Shown: one piece after another, positions 8,236 to 16,552 of the stretch
Layout of the letters: every line of letters begins with the position of its first letter
How positions within the stretch are numbered: position 1 is the stretch's first letter
NCBI GenBank assembly: GCA_027593035.1
Contig: JAQCJQ010000009.1
Location: 1-42,363, forward strand
DNA from: Bacteroidota bacterium
Lineage (GTDB): Bacteria > Bacteroidota > Bacteroidia > Flavobacteriales_D > Sanyastnellaceae
Reading direction: 5' to 3'
Length of the DNA: 42,363 nt
The notes under the pieces: generated by a model
Told to the model about the DNA's origin: nothing
Seen by the model: only the letters and a program-made list of their open reading frames with translations
Databases searched by the model: none
Position numbers and translations under genes: made by a program

Positions 8236-8880
8236 GTGTATTTGCGTCAGACTCCCCCTTTATTGAAGGCGTTAGCCTCCCAACTCACTTGGAATGGCCC
8301 AACGCAGGTACAGGGCGTGCCGGCTGTTTACCTGACGTTTGATGATGGGCCACATCCGGAAATCACCCGGGAAGTGATGCGGATTCTAGCAGAGTTCAAT
8401 GCTCCAGCTACGTTTTTTTGCGTCGGAGAAAATGTGGATCGTTATCCTGAGGTCTTGGACGAATTGAAAGCAGCTGGCCATGAGATCGGCAACCATACCC
8501 AGCGGCACGAATCCGGATGGGGCACAGGACAGATGGCTTATTTGCGGAGTTTTTTGGAGTGCCAGCAACGGGTGAATAGCCCCTGGTTTCGGCCACCTTA
8601 TGGCCGCATTACACGAGCGCAAGCAGAGGCACTTCAGCCGCATACGCAAATCGTAATGTGGGATGTGTTGAGCGCAGATTTCGACGATAAGAACACACCG
8701 GAGTCGTGTCTGGATCGGTTGCTGGTCAAAACAAGACCTGGAGCAATCGTAGTTTTTCACGACTCACCCCGAGCATCAGAACGCCTGTTGTCCATTCTTT
8801 GGCCGTATCTCAACTGGCTGAAAAAACAAGGTTATCGCTGCGCGTTATTGCCTTCAGAAAAAACAGAATCGAACGCTTAG
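8236..8880 (+). CDS. Polysaccharide deacetylase family protein (CE4)
   Basis: This 214-residue metal-dependent deacetylase has the five CE4 motifs: TFDDGPHP, GNHTQRH, RPPYGR, a MWDVLSADFD block and VFHDSP. Members remove N- or O-acetyl groups from cell-wall or surface polysaccharides; the substrate here is unknown. No signal peptide is visible. I chose GTG 8236, giving MYLRQTPPLLKALA, because relatives in Flavobacteriia begin similarly and because the -7 element TATCTTTG ends 4 nt upstream. ATG 8194 would add 14 residues but lies before that element, and the AAAGG ahead of it is part of the leuS promoter. Its stop codon overlaps the stop of the convergent DUF349 gene by two bases. Confidence 0.85.
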   Translation: MYLRQTPPLLKALASQLTWNGPTQVQGVPAVYLTFDDGPHPEITREVMRILAEFNAPATFFCVGENVDRYPEVLDELKAAGHEIGNHTQRHESGWGTGQMAYLRSFLECQQRVNSPWFRPPYGRITRAQAEALQPHTQIVMWDVLSADFDDKNTPESCLDRLLVKTRPGAIVVFHDSPRASERLLSILWPYLNWLKKQGYRCALLPSEKTESNA

Positions 8881-10604
8881 GACGGCGTGTCTTCAGATTT
8901 TGTCTCCTGCTGTGAAGCCTGACGCAACAAGACCAATTTCGTCTTGATCTCCTCCATTTCGCGCTTATCCGCCTCCATGGATTTCTCGTATTGCTCGCGA
9001 ATGGCTTCTGCTCCTTTTCCGGTAAAGCGCTCAAGGTTTTCTTCTGTTTGCGTCACCCGAGACTTCAACCGATCCATTTTTTCGCGCAAGATGTTCTGCT
9101 CTCGACGCACATCTTGTGGGCTCGAACTCACCAAATGATCCGCACGTTGCTTGTAGGTTTCCACAGCCCGCTCAGAACGCTGCGCGCTCAGAGAATCGTA
9201 TGAAGCGTCCATGGCTGCACGGTAGCGTTCCATCACGCTGTCCATGGCTTTGCGCGGGACGAAGCCCACTTTGTTCCAACGGGATGAAAAATCTTTCAAA
9301 GAATCGAGATCGGCTTTTCGATCCCCGCTCAATTTAAACGACTCAAGTTCTTTGAGCAGGGCTTCCTTGGCTTCAAGGTTGGCCTTCTCCTCCGCATCGC
9401 GGCCGGCAAATTCAGCCTTTCGTGCGGTAAAGAATTGGTCTTGTATTTTCCGGAATCGCCGAAATAATCGCTGTTCTTCGCTGGTAGGGCAGGGACCGAC
9501 ATCTTTCCACGCTTTTTGTAGCGCCATCATCTTCGGTACAGCCGTTTTCCAATCGGTGCTTTCTGCGGTGGCTTCAGCTTGCTCCAAAAGACTTTGCTTT
9601 TCCTGCTTGTTTTGCTTCCCTACACTCTTCTGAGCGTCGTAAAAAAGCTGTTTCTTTTGAAAGAATACATCCGCCAGTTCACGGAATTTCCCCCAAAGCG
9701 CCTCATTCTGATCTTTGCCAGCGAATCCCGTTGTTTTCCAGGCTGTTTGTAGAGCGATAATCTTGGTCGTCGCCGCCTGCCATCCGGCATGGTTGGCCTC
9801 GACCTCTTCTGCTACCACCTCTCTCAATTGCTCAATGAGACTTTCCTTGGCTTCAGCGTGTGCCGTGAAGGAAGCTCGAAGTTCATCAAAATGTGATTTG
9901 ACCTCCTCAAAAATCGGTCGGATGATGCCGAAAAACTGATCGGACAATTCCTGGTAATTTTCACGGGGTGAGGGCCCAACGTCCAGCCATTGCTTTTGAA
10001 TAGCTCGCGCTTGCTTTTCTCGTTCACGGATACCCTCGATGCTTTCCAATGCCTTAGCATCGGCCAAAAGTGCTTCTTTCTTCTTCAAGTTGACCTTCAG
10101 GTCGTGCTCCTTTAGCTCCTTGTAGATGTTGATGTTGTAAAAGAACTCATCCCGAAGACGGTAGTATTGATCGTGAACGATCTTGAACTGATCTCCAGGA
10201 ACATCACCAACGGCATCCCATTCGACACGCACCCCATTGAAAACGGCAAAAGCGGCACCAATGTTTTCCTCTTCCTGAATGGTCTGGCGAAGCTGTTCCA
10301 GCATGGCCAGCTTCTTTTCAAGATTCGCCTTTTGTGATTCAGCAACCTGCTTTCTCCAGAGTTTTTCGCGCTCTTTGAACGTGGTAATCAGTTCTTCGAA
10401 CGCTTGTTCTTCAGGGCTGGCTTCGTATTCAAAAACAGCATCGGGCTCTTTTTCACTGGTGGCCCATGCTTCTCGTTGCTGGCGCACTTCATCAGTCGTT
10501 AGCGCACGGAATTCATCCATAGCAGAACGAACATCTTGACGAATGGCTTCCAAGTCATCTTGCAAAAGCAAGGCTTGGATACGGGTAAGGATCTCGGACC
10601 TCAT
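8877..10604 (-). CDS. DUF349 domain protein
   Basis: This 575-residue, highly charged, helix-rich protein contains several DUF349 units. They are recognisable by repeated patterns such as W-x-x-V-G followed by Pro and then an aromatic F/Y-F/Y pair (for example near KQWLDVGPSP and KAWKDVGPCP). A long C-terminal coiled coil follows. Such proteins are universal in Bacteroidota, but no molecular function is established. It is predicted cytosolic, with no signal or membrane segment. ATG 10604 is preceded by GATATTTG, one mismatch from TAnnTTTG. It is divergent from recX and convergent, with overlapping stops, to the deacetylase gene. Confidence 0.85.
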   Translation of the reverse strand: MRSEILTRIQALLLQDDLEAIRQDVRSAMDEFRALTTDEVRQQREAWATSEKEPDAVFEYEASPEEQAFEELITTFKEREKLWRKQVAESQKANLEKKLAMLEQLRQTIQEEENIGAAFAVFNGVRVEWDAVGDVPGDQFKIVHDQYYRLRDEFFYNINIYKELKEHDLKVNLKKKEALLADAKALESIEGIREREKQARAIQKQWLDVGPSPRENYQELSDQFFGIIRPIFEEVKSHFDELRASFTAHAEAKESLIEQLREVVAEEVEANHAGWQAATTKIIALQTAWKTTGFAGKDQNEALWGKFRELADVFFQKKQLFYDAQKSVGKQNKQEKQSLLEQAEATAESTDWKTAVPKMMALQKAWKDVGPCPTSEEQRLFRRFRKIQDQFFTARKAEFAGRDAEEKANLEAKEALLKELESFKLSGDRKADLDSLKDFSSRWNKVGFVPRKAMDSVMERYRAAMDASYDSLSAQRSERAVETYKQRADHLVSSSPQDVRREQNILREKMDRLKSRVTQTEENLERFTGKGAEAIREQYEKSMEADKREMEEIKTKLVLLRQASQQETKSEDTPS

Positions 10605-10630
10605 CGGTCAGGGTTTAAAATTTCTAGCGG

Positions 10631-10638
10631 CAAATATC
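10631..10638 (-). promoter_or_regulatory. -7-like element (GATATTTG) of the DUF349 gene
   Basis: One mismatch to TAnnTTTG. A CTTG with 17-nt spacing upstream is a fair -33 candidate. Confidence 0.4.
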
Positions 10639-10660
10639 GGTCAAAGCCTTGTTTTCAAGC

Positions 10661-10667
10661 TACTTTG
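10661..10667 (+). promoter_or_regulatory. -7-like element (TACTTTG) of the recX-prfB-fumC run
   Basis: TACTTTG is TAnnTTTG with one spacer base missing. The same variant is seen before acpP. It lies 22 nt before ATG 10690. Confidence 0.35.
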
Positions 10668-10689
10668 GGCCAAATAGAAATGGATTGTG

Positions 10690-11127
10690 ATGGAGGAATG
10701 GTTGGATCGTTTAAGGAAATGGTGCTCCATTCAAGAGCGCTGCACTTTGGAAGCGCGCAGGAAAATTCTTCAATGGGGAGGGACTGAAGTGCAAGCAGAA
10801 CAGGCGATTAGCCAGATGCAAGACGAGAATTTCATTGCTGAGGATCGCTTCATTGAAGCCTATGTCAGGGGCCATGTGGAATACAAGATGTGGGGCCCTC
10901 ACAAGGTCATTGCAGGCCTCCGTTCCAAGGGGATATCGACGTCTGAAGCCCAAAGAGCTATGGATCGTGTACCTCGGAAGGTGATTCTTGACGGCCTGAA
11001 CCACTTAGCGCAGCGGCGAGCTTCTGAATTGGAGACTCACCGCGAACGGGTGATCCGATTTTTAATGAGCAAGGGATACAATCTTCAGGACATCTTGGAT
11101 TCCCTCGCGGCATTGACCTCGCGCTGA
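10690..11127 (+). CDS. recX: RecX family regulatory protein
   Basis: This 145-residue helical protein carries the RecX three-helix repeats. Examples are the EARRKILQWGG start of the first unit, the DENFIAEDRFIEAYVR block, and a K-x-W-G-P-H-K-V-I-x-x-L-R-S-K-G-I block. RecX binds RecA filaments and usually inhibits recombination. recA itself is not in the window. ATG 10690 is chosen over the GTG directly before it. prfB and fumC follow on the same strand with 15- and 21-nt gaps, suggesting co-transcription. Confidence 0.88.
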   Translation: MEEWLDRLRKWCSIQERCTLEARRKILQWGGTEVQAEQAISQMQDENFIAEDRFIEAYVRGHVEYKMWGPHKVIAGLRSKGISTSEAQRAMDRVPRKVILDGLNHLAQRRASELETHRERVIRFLMSKGYNLQDILDSLAALTSR

Positions 11128-11142
11128 TTACTTTTGTCGTGT

Positions 11143-12246
11143 ATGATATCGACTGATCAACTAAACAGCTTACGCAAACGCGTAGAAGATTTGCGGGTGT
11201 ATTTGGAGATTGACTCCAAATTGCTTGAAATCGCGGAAGAGGAAAAACGCACGCAGGATCCAGATTTTTGGACCAATTCGAAAGAAGCTGAGGCTGTAAT
11301 GCGCCGTTTGCGCACCCTCAAAACGTGGACAGAAGGCCATGCGGCATGTTCGTCATCCGTGGAGGATGTGGTCGTGCTGTACGAATTTGTAAAGGCAGGC
11401 GAGGCGGAAGCTTCCGAGGTGGATGAGGCTTTGAAATTGGCGGTTTCTTCGATTGAAGACATGGAGTTTAAAAACATGCTCAGCGCGGAAGAGGACAACC
11501 TCAATGCCGTGATGCAAATCACATCAGGAGCCGGAGGAACGGAGAGCTGCGATTGGGCTTCGATGCTCATGCGGATGTACCGGATGTATGGGGAAAAAGC
11601 CGGTTTTAAAGTAAAAGAATTGGACTTCCAAGAAGGCGATGTCGCCGGGATCAAGCAGGTCACTTTGGAATTCGAAGGACCGTTTGCTTTTGGCATGTTG
11701 AAAGGAGAAAATGGAGTCCATCGATTGGTGCGCATCAGCCCTTTTGATAGCCAGGCGAGGCGGCACACTTCGTTCGTGTCCGTTTATGTGTATCCGCTAG
11801 TGGATGACACCATCGAAATTGAAGTGAGTCCAGCGGATATTACGTGGGAAACGTTCCGATCAGGGGGTGCAGGCGGTCAGAACGTGAACAAAGTCGAGAC
11901 GGGTGTTCGGGTGCGTCACGCGCCAACAGGCATCGTGATTGACAACACAGAAACGCGATCACAGCTTGGAAACAAGGAGAAGGCCATGCAGCTCCTGAAA
12001 TCGCAGCTCTACGAAATGGAATTGGCCAAACGCCATGAGGCGCGCGCTGAGATTGAAGCGGGGAAAAAGAAAATTGAGTGGGGCTCACAGATTCGCTCCT
12101 ATGTCATGCAGCCATATAAAATGGTCAAGGATGTCCGGACCAGCCACGAGACGTCCAATGTTGATGCCGTGATGAATGGAGAAATTGAAGGATTTTTGAA
12201 AGCTTTTTTGATGCAAGCCGGTTCGGGAGCAAAAGCTTCTGCATAA
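11143..12246 (+). CDS. prfB: Peptide chain release factor 2
   Basis: RF2 ends translation at UGA and UAA. The 367-residue protein shows the stop-recognition tripeptide SPF (199-201) that distinguishes RF2 from RF1, and the catalytic GGQ (244-246) in SGGAGGQNVNK. It reads in a single frame. At the place where most bacterial prfB genes have the autoregulatory CUU-UGA-C frameshift (after the conserved YL, residues 20-21) this gene reads Tyr-Leu-Glu-Ile-Asp with no stop. ATG 11143 gives the family-like start MISTDQLNSL; a TTG three codons upstream is less likely. It sits between recX and fumC. Confidence 0.95.
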   Translation: MISTDQLNSLRKRVEDLRVYLEIDSKLLEIAEEEKRTQDPDFWTNSKEAEAVMRRLRTLKTWTEGHAACSSSVEDVVVLYEFVKAGEAEASEVDEALKLAVSSIEDMEFKNMLSAEEDNLNAVMQITSGAGGTESCDWASMLMRMYRMYGEKAGFKVKELDFQEGDVAGIKQVTLEFEGPFAFGMLKGENGVHRLVRISPFDSQARRHTSFVSVYVYPLVDDTIEIEVSPADITWETFRSGGAGGQNVNKVETGVRVRHAPTGIVIDNTETRSQLGNKEKAMQLLKSQLYEMELAKRHEARAEIEAGKKKIEWGSQIRSYVMQPYKMVKDVRTSHETSNVDAVMNGEIEGFLKAFLMQAGSGAKASA

Positions 12247-12267
12247 AGGCCCCAATGTGAAAATACC

Positions 12268-13665
12268 ATGGATGAATTTCGAATTGAGAAGGACACGATT
12301 GGAGAAGTAAAGGTTCCGATGGAAGCGCTCTGGGGACCTCAAACGGAGCGATCACGGAACAATTTCAAGATTGGTCCATCGGCCTCCATGCCCATGGAAA
12401 TTGTGAGGGCTTTTGCCTTTTTGAAAAAAGCAGCGGCACGAACGAACGCGGAGTTGGGGGGGCTTGCCACTGAAAAGAGTGACCTCATTGCGACCGTCTG
12501 CGACGAAGTCATCGCGGGACAATGGGACGATCAATTTCCTCTTGTTGTATGGCAGACGGGTTCGGGGACGCAGTCCAACATGAACGTCAACGAGGTAATC
12601 GCGAACCGATCGCATGTTTTGCAGGGAGGCATTTTGGGACAGGGAACGCGCACGGTCCATCCCAATGACGACGTGAACAAGTCGCAATCCTCCAATGACA
12701 CGTATCCAACGGCCATGCACATTGCGGCCTACAAGATGGTGGTTGAAACAACCTTGCCAGGGGTTCAAAAGCTGCGGGATGCACTGCATAACAAGGCCCA
12801 AGCTTTTAGCAGCGTGGTGAAGATTGGGCGGACACACCTCATGGACGCGACCCCTTTGACGTTGGGACAAGAATTTGGAGGGTACGTGGCTCAATTGGAT
12901 TACGGAATGCGCGCCTTGCGCAATACCCTCCCCCATTTGTCAGAATTGGCCTTAGGAGGCACAGCGGTGGGCACAGGAATCAATACCCCAGCGGGATATG
13001 ACGTGCGCGTTGCGGAACACATCGCGCAGCTCACAGGACACCCGTTCGTAACGGCTCCTAACAAGTTTGAGTCGCTGGCGGCACACGATGCGATCGTCGA
13101 GACGCATGGCGCTTTGAAGCAATTGGCTGTCTCGCTGAATAAAATTGCCCATGACATCCGAATGATGGCTTCGGGACCACGGTCTGGCATCGGTGAGTTG
13201 CTCATCCCTGCCAATGAGCCCGGATCATCCATCATGCCCGGCAAAGTGAACCCGACGCAATGCGAGGCATTGACCATGGTTTGTGCCCAAGTCATTGGGA
13301 ATGACGTGGCCATCACGTTTGGCGGTGCTCAAGGGCACTACGAGCTCAACGTATTCAAGCCCATGATGGCGCGCAATGTGCTGGAATCAGCCCGCCTCCT
13401 TGGAGACGCGTGTGCTTCATTCAGCGCGCATTGTGTCGAGGGCATTGTCCCCAACCACCAACGCATCGAGGAGTTGGTCCAAGGAAGTCTGATGCTTGTG
13501 ACGGCCTTGAACACGAAAATCGGCTATTACAAGGCAGCGGAGATTGCGAACAAGGCGCACGAAGAAGGAACCACCTTGCGCGAGGCGGCCTTGGCGACAG
13601 GCTACTTAACGGCAGAGGAATACGATGCGTGGGTCATTCCTTCTGAAATGACAGGCCGGAGTTAA
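12268..13665 (+). CDS. fumC: Class II fumarate hydratase
   Basis: This 465-residue protein is the iron-independent fumarase that interconverts fumarate and (S)-malate in the TCA cycle. The superfamily signature [11 protein letters not shown] is present, as are the substrate-binding [12 protein letters not shown] block and a histidine in [11 protein letters not shown]. Length and start ([17 protein letters not shown]) are standard for FumC. Aspartase is the main alternative, but the GxGTQxNMNVNE and whole-length pattern fit fumarase better. It follows prfB by 21 nt and converges on manC with a 14-nt gap and no terminator. Confidence 0.94.
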   Translation: MDEFRIEKDTIGEVKVPMEALWGPQTERSRNNFKIGPSASMPMEIVRAFAFLKKAAARTNAELGGLATEKSDLIATVCDEVIAGQWDDQFPLVVWQTGSGTQSNMNVNEVIANRSHVLQGGILGQGTRTVHPNDDVNKSQSSNDTYPTAMHIAAYKMVVETTLPGVQKLRDALHNKAQAFSSVVKIGRTHLMDATPLTLGQEFGGYVAQLDYGMRALRNTLPHLSELALGGTAVGTGINTPAGYDVRVAEHIAQLTGHPFVTAPNKFESLAAHDAIVETHGALKQLAVSLNKIAHDIRMMASGPRSGIGELLIPANEPGSSIMPGKVNPTQCEALTMVCAQVIGNDVAITFGGAQGHYELNVFKPMMARNVLESARLLGDACASFSAHCVEGIVPNHQRIEELVQGSLMLVTALNTKIGYYKAAEIANKAHEEGTTLREAALATGYLTAEEYDAWVIPSEMTGRS

Positions 13666-13679
13666 TTCACCACCCGGGC

Positions 13680-14789
13680 CTACCCCTTTTTGGTCTTCAT
13701 GCTCATGACCAGCTGTTTGATCCATTGCTCTTCCGATTTAGGACAAATGAGCAGGGCATCTTCGGTGTCGACAAGGATGAAATTATCCAAACCACGCAGC
13801 GCAACGAGTTTTTTCTGACCCGAACTTCGGGCATTGGAAACGACGACATTGTCTTTAGAATCGACAGCGATCAGCTCAACGCCTGAGGTGCCATTGCCTT
13901 CCGGGTCAAGGCTGAGTTTTTCGTGCAGCGACCCCCAAGTCCCTAAATCACTCCATCCGAAGTCGGACAAAACAACCGAAACATTAGGAGCTTTCTCCAT
14001 GATTCCATAGTCGATGGAGATGTTTTCGCAATCCCCATAAATGGAAGCAATGGCCGCTTTTTCATGGGGCGTATTGAACGCTCCTGCATGCTCGACAAAC
14101 AACTCCTGTATCCCAGGAAGGTGCTGTTCGAACGCTTGGGTAATGTTGGCGAGACTCCAAATGAAGATGCCCGAATTCCAATAGAAATCACCCGAAGCCA
14201 AAAACTGCTCCGCCAAATCCAATTGTGGTTTTTCGGTGAAGGTCCTGACGGCTCGAATCTTTGGATCCAAGGCCTCGGTCGCATCTTCGAATTGGATGTA
14301 TCCATAGCCCGTGTCCGGTCGCGAAGGGAGAACTCCTAAAGTGACCAGGTTGTCTGTGGACGCGGTGTGCTCAATTCCAAGTTGAACGATGTCCAAAAAA
14401 CTCGATTCATCCAAGATGAGATGGTCCGAAGGAGCGACAATGATGTTGGCTTCGTGAGCCCTTTCTCCAGCCTTGGCTGCGACCCAATGATTCGCATAAG
14501 CGATGCAAGGAGCGGTGTTCCGCATGAACGGTTCGCACAAAATATTCTCTGCAGGGATTTGAGTCAAATGCTGACCAACGAGGTCGCGGTAACGCTCTTG
14601 TGTGACCACCAGAATGTTCTCGGCAGGAATCATGCGGTTGAGTCGGTCAAAAGTCATCTGAATGAGCGATTTCCCGGTGCCAAGAATGTCCAGAAATTGT
14701 TTGGGCTGCGTTTCACGACTCATCGGCCAGAAACGGCTGCCAATGCCGCCAGCCATGATTACGGCGTATGTTGAATTTGAGCGGGTCAT
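13680..14789 (-). CDS. manC: Mannose-1-phosphate guanylyltransferase
   Basis: This 369-residue enzyme makes GDP-mannose from GTP and mannose-1-phosphate for surface glycans. The nucleotidyltransferase loop GGIGSRFWPMSR (14-25) with PKQFL, the FTEKP motif and the WNSGIFIW block identify it. It lacks the C-terminal isomerase domain of bifunctional enzymes. ATG 14789 starts three bases after the stop of a small lipoprotein gene, so the two form an operon read from the TATTTTTG promoter at 14965-14972. Other sugar-1-phosphate guanylyltransferases are possible but less likely. Confidence 0.92.
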   Translation of the reverse strand: MTRSNSTYAVIMAGGIGSRFWPMSRETQPKQFLDILGTGKSLIQMTFDRLNRMIPAENILVVTQERYRDLVGQHLTQIPAENILCEPFMRNTAPCIAYANHWVAAKAGERAHEANIIVAPSDHLILDESSFLDIVQLGIEHTASTDNLVTLGVLPSRPDTGYGYIQFEDATEALDPKIRAVRTFTEKPQLDLAEQFLASGDFYWNSGIFIWSLANITQAFEQHLPGIQELFVEHAGAFNTPHEKAAIASIYGDCENISIDYGIMEKAPNVSVVLSDFGWSDLGTWGSLHEKLSLDPEGNGTSGVELIAVDSKDNVVVSNARSSGQKKLVALRGLDNFILVDTEDALLICPKSEEQWIKQLVMSMKTKKG

Positions 14790-14792
14790 GTC

Positions 14793-14957
14793 TCAGGGGT
14801 GGGTTTGCGCAAGCACTTCAGGAGCCGATGCCTCAATAGAGGACCATTGGGGACAGTTGCAGTTGCGGTGAGCTCTGTTGGATTGACAAGAGGAAACCCC
14901 CAAAGTCAATAACCATCCAAATGCTAGCGCCGTGCGAAGCGACATAATTCGTGCCAT
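14793..14957 (-). CDS. Small lipoprotein upstream of manC
   Basis: This 54-residue reading frame encodes a hydrophobic segment (about 8-20) ending in the lipobox LGVSSC, so Cys24 would be lipidated. A short mature part contains NCNCPQW. ATG 14957 starts 7 nt after the perfect -7 element TATTTTTG; ATG 14945 (50 residues) is the alternative. Three bases separate its stop from manC, which supports a translated operon. I know of similar tiny Cys-Pro lipoproteins in Bacteroidota but no function. The signal sequence, promoter and tight spacing together argue it is real. Confidence 0.6.
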   Translation of the reverse strand: MARIMSLRTALAFGWLLTLGVSSCQSNRAHRNCNCPQWSSIEASAPEVLAQTHP

Positions 14958-14964
14958 GCGACGA

Positions 14965-14972
14965 CAAAAATA
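14965..14972 (-). promoter_or_regulatory. -7 element (TATTTTTG) of the lipoprotein-manC operon
   Basis: Perfect TAnnTTTG on the minus strand, ending 7 nt before ATG 14957. A TTC 15 nt upstream is only a weak -33 candidate. Confidence 0.55.
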
Positions 14973-15002
14973 CATCGAAAAGCATGCGAAGCAGGGTCGC
15001 TG

Positions 15003-15761
15003 ATGAAACCTTACCTTCGTGCCATGCGCTGGTTGTTTCACATCGGAAGGTACATGCAGCTCTTGTCAGCGAGCTTTAGACGACCTGAAAAGGGCCGCGT
15101 CTTTCGCCGCCTGTTCATTCGTGAGCTCGACGCCATTGGAACACAATCCATTGGCATTGTGGCTTTGCTGAGTCTTTTCATGGGTGCCGTAATCTGTCTC
15201 CAAACCGCCCACCAGATTGGCGGTTGGATTCCTGTGTACACGATTGGATTCACGGTTCGTCAAACCATGATTTTGGAGTTTTCCCCGACGCTAATCCCTG
15301 TGATTTTAGCGGGTAAAGTGGGGTCGAACATCGCCTCGCAAATAGGTACAATGCGGGTAACGGAGCAGATCGACGCCCTGGAAATCATGGGGGTGAACAG
15401 TGCAGGATACCTGATTCTGCCAAAAATCCTTGCGGGCCTTTGTATCGTCCCCTTTCTCGTCATTTTGAGCATGTTCATGGGCATCGGTGCCGGAGCTTGG
15501 GTGGGTGTGGCCACAGGAGTGAGTTCCCTCGCAGATTTTGAATACGGAATGCAGGTGGACTTCCATGTTTTCGATGTGATCTATGCATTGACCAAGACCG
15601 TAGCGTTTGGCTTTATCCTAACGAGCGTGTCCGCTTACCACGGATACTATGCTGCTGGAGGAGCGCTAGAAGTTGGCCGGTCAAGCACCCGAGCGGTGGT
15701 TTGGAGCGTTGTCATCATCATGGTGGCCAACTTAATTTTGACTCAAATGCTACTCAATTGA
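15003..15761 (+). CDS. MlaE-family ABC transporter permease
   Basis: This 252-residue inner-membrane protein has the MlaE family pattern: an amphipathic N-terminus, a first membrane helix with GIVALLSLFMGAVICLQT, and the conserved cytoplasmic loop GSNIASQIGTMRVTEQIDALEIMG, followed by further helices. MlaE-type permeases work with an MlaF-type ATPase and an MCE-domain protein in phospholipid transport between the inner and outer membranes. The ATPase gene follows after 7 nt. No MCE gene follows here, although it often does in related operons. I saw no clear promoter on this strand between 14973 and 15002. Confidence 0.9.
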   Translation: MKPYLRAMRWLFHIGRYMQLLSASFRRPEKGRVFRRLFIRELDAIGTQSIGIVALLSLFMGAVICLQTAHQIGGWIPVYTIGFTVRQTMILEFSPTLIPVILAGKVGSNIASQIGTMRVTEQIDALEIMGVNSAGYLILPKILAGLCIVPFLVILSMFMGIGAGAWVGVATGVSSLADFEYGMQVDFHVFDVIYALTKTVAFGFILTSVSAYHGYYAAGGALEVGRSSTRAVVWSVVIIMVANLILTQMLLN

Positions 15762-15768
15762 TCGCGCT

Positions 15769-16527
15769 TTGATTGAATTGCATCACATATCCAAGTCTTT
15801 CGGTGAGCACGAAGTCCTCAAGGACGTAGGGGCCACGTTTGAGCGTGGACAGGTCAATTTTGTCATTGGACGTAGCGGAAGCGGTAAAAGTGTGATGACC
15901 AAATGCACAGTGGGTTTGATTGAACCCGACCAAGGTCACGTTTCTTTTGATGGCAGAAATTTCACAGCCCTTTCTCGCAGAGATCGGAAGGAAATTCGTC
16001 AAGAAATCGGAATGCTCTTTCAAGGGTCTGCCTTGTTTGACAGCATGACTGTTCTGGAGAATGTCAGCTTCCCACTGAAGATGTTTAGCAACATGTCTGA
16101 TCCGGAGATTTCCAAGCGGGCCCTGGAGTGTTTGGATCGCGTTGAGTTGGCGGATGCCGGGAGTCGATTCCCGGCGGAATGCAGCGGCGGAATGCAAAAG
16201 CGAGTCGGCATCGCCCGGGCCATTGCCATGAACCCCAAGTACTTATTTTGCGATGAGCCGAATTCGGGATTGGACCCGCAAACGGCCATCGTCATTGATC
16301 AATTGATTATGGAAATCACACGGGAGTACAACATGACGACCGTGGTGATTTCGCACGATATGAACAGCGTAATGGAAGCGAGCGACACCATTCATTTTGT
16401 TCATGAAGGGCGAATTTTGTGGAGAGGTGATCGAGCGGGATTGCTCGCTGGTGGAGTTCCGGAGTTGGAGGAGTTTGTCTTTGCGTCGGAATTGATGCGT
16501 CGAATTCGAAAGGCGGGAGAAATCTGA
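15769..16527 (+). CDS. MlaF-type ABC transporter ATP-binding protein
   Basis: This 252-residue ATPase has Walker A GRSGSGKS (34-41), the ABC signature with CSGGMQKR, Walker B ending LFCDEPNSGLDP, and the switch histidine in VISHD. It resembles MlaF/Ttg2A partners of MlaE permeases. The start is TTG 15769, giving MIELHHISKSFG, the normal start of such ATPases. An in-frame TGA at 15739 and no ATG between leave no better upstream choice. The TTG lies 7 nt after the permease stop, so translation may depend on ribosomes finishing that gene. Confidence 0.92.
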   Translation: MIELHHISKSFGEHEVLKDVGATFERGQVNFVIGRSGSGKSVMTKCTVGLIEPDQGHVSFDGRNFTALSRRDRKEIRQEIGMLFQGSALFDSMTVLENVSFPLKMFSNMSDPEISKRALECLDRVELADAGSRFPAECSGGMQKRVGIARAIAMNPKYLFCDEPNSGLDPQTAIVIDQLIMEITREYNMTTVVISHDMNSVMEASDTIHFVHEGRILWRGDRAGLLAGGVPELEEFVFASELMRRIRKAGEI

Positions 16528-16552
16528 TGGCACGGTCATATAAAACTGCCCG

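Noticed and set aside
12352-12936. A 194-codon minus-strand open frame opposite fumC and similar long antisense frames opposite prfB and pyk
   Set aside because: No protein-family resemblance, no start signals, and the plus-strand genes are clear.
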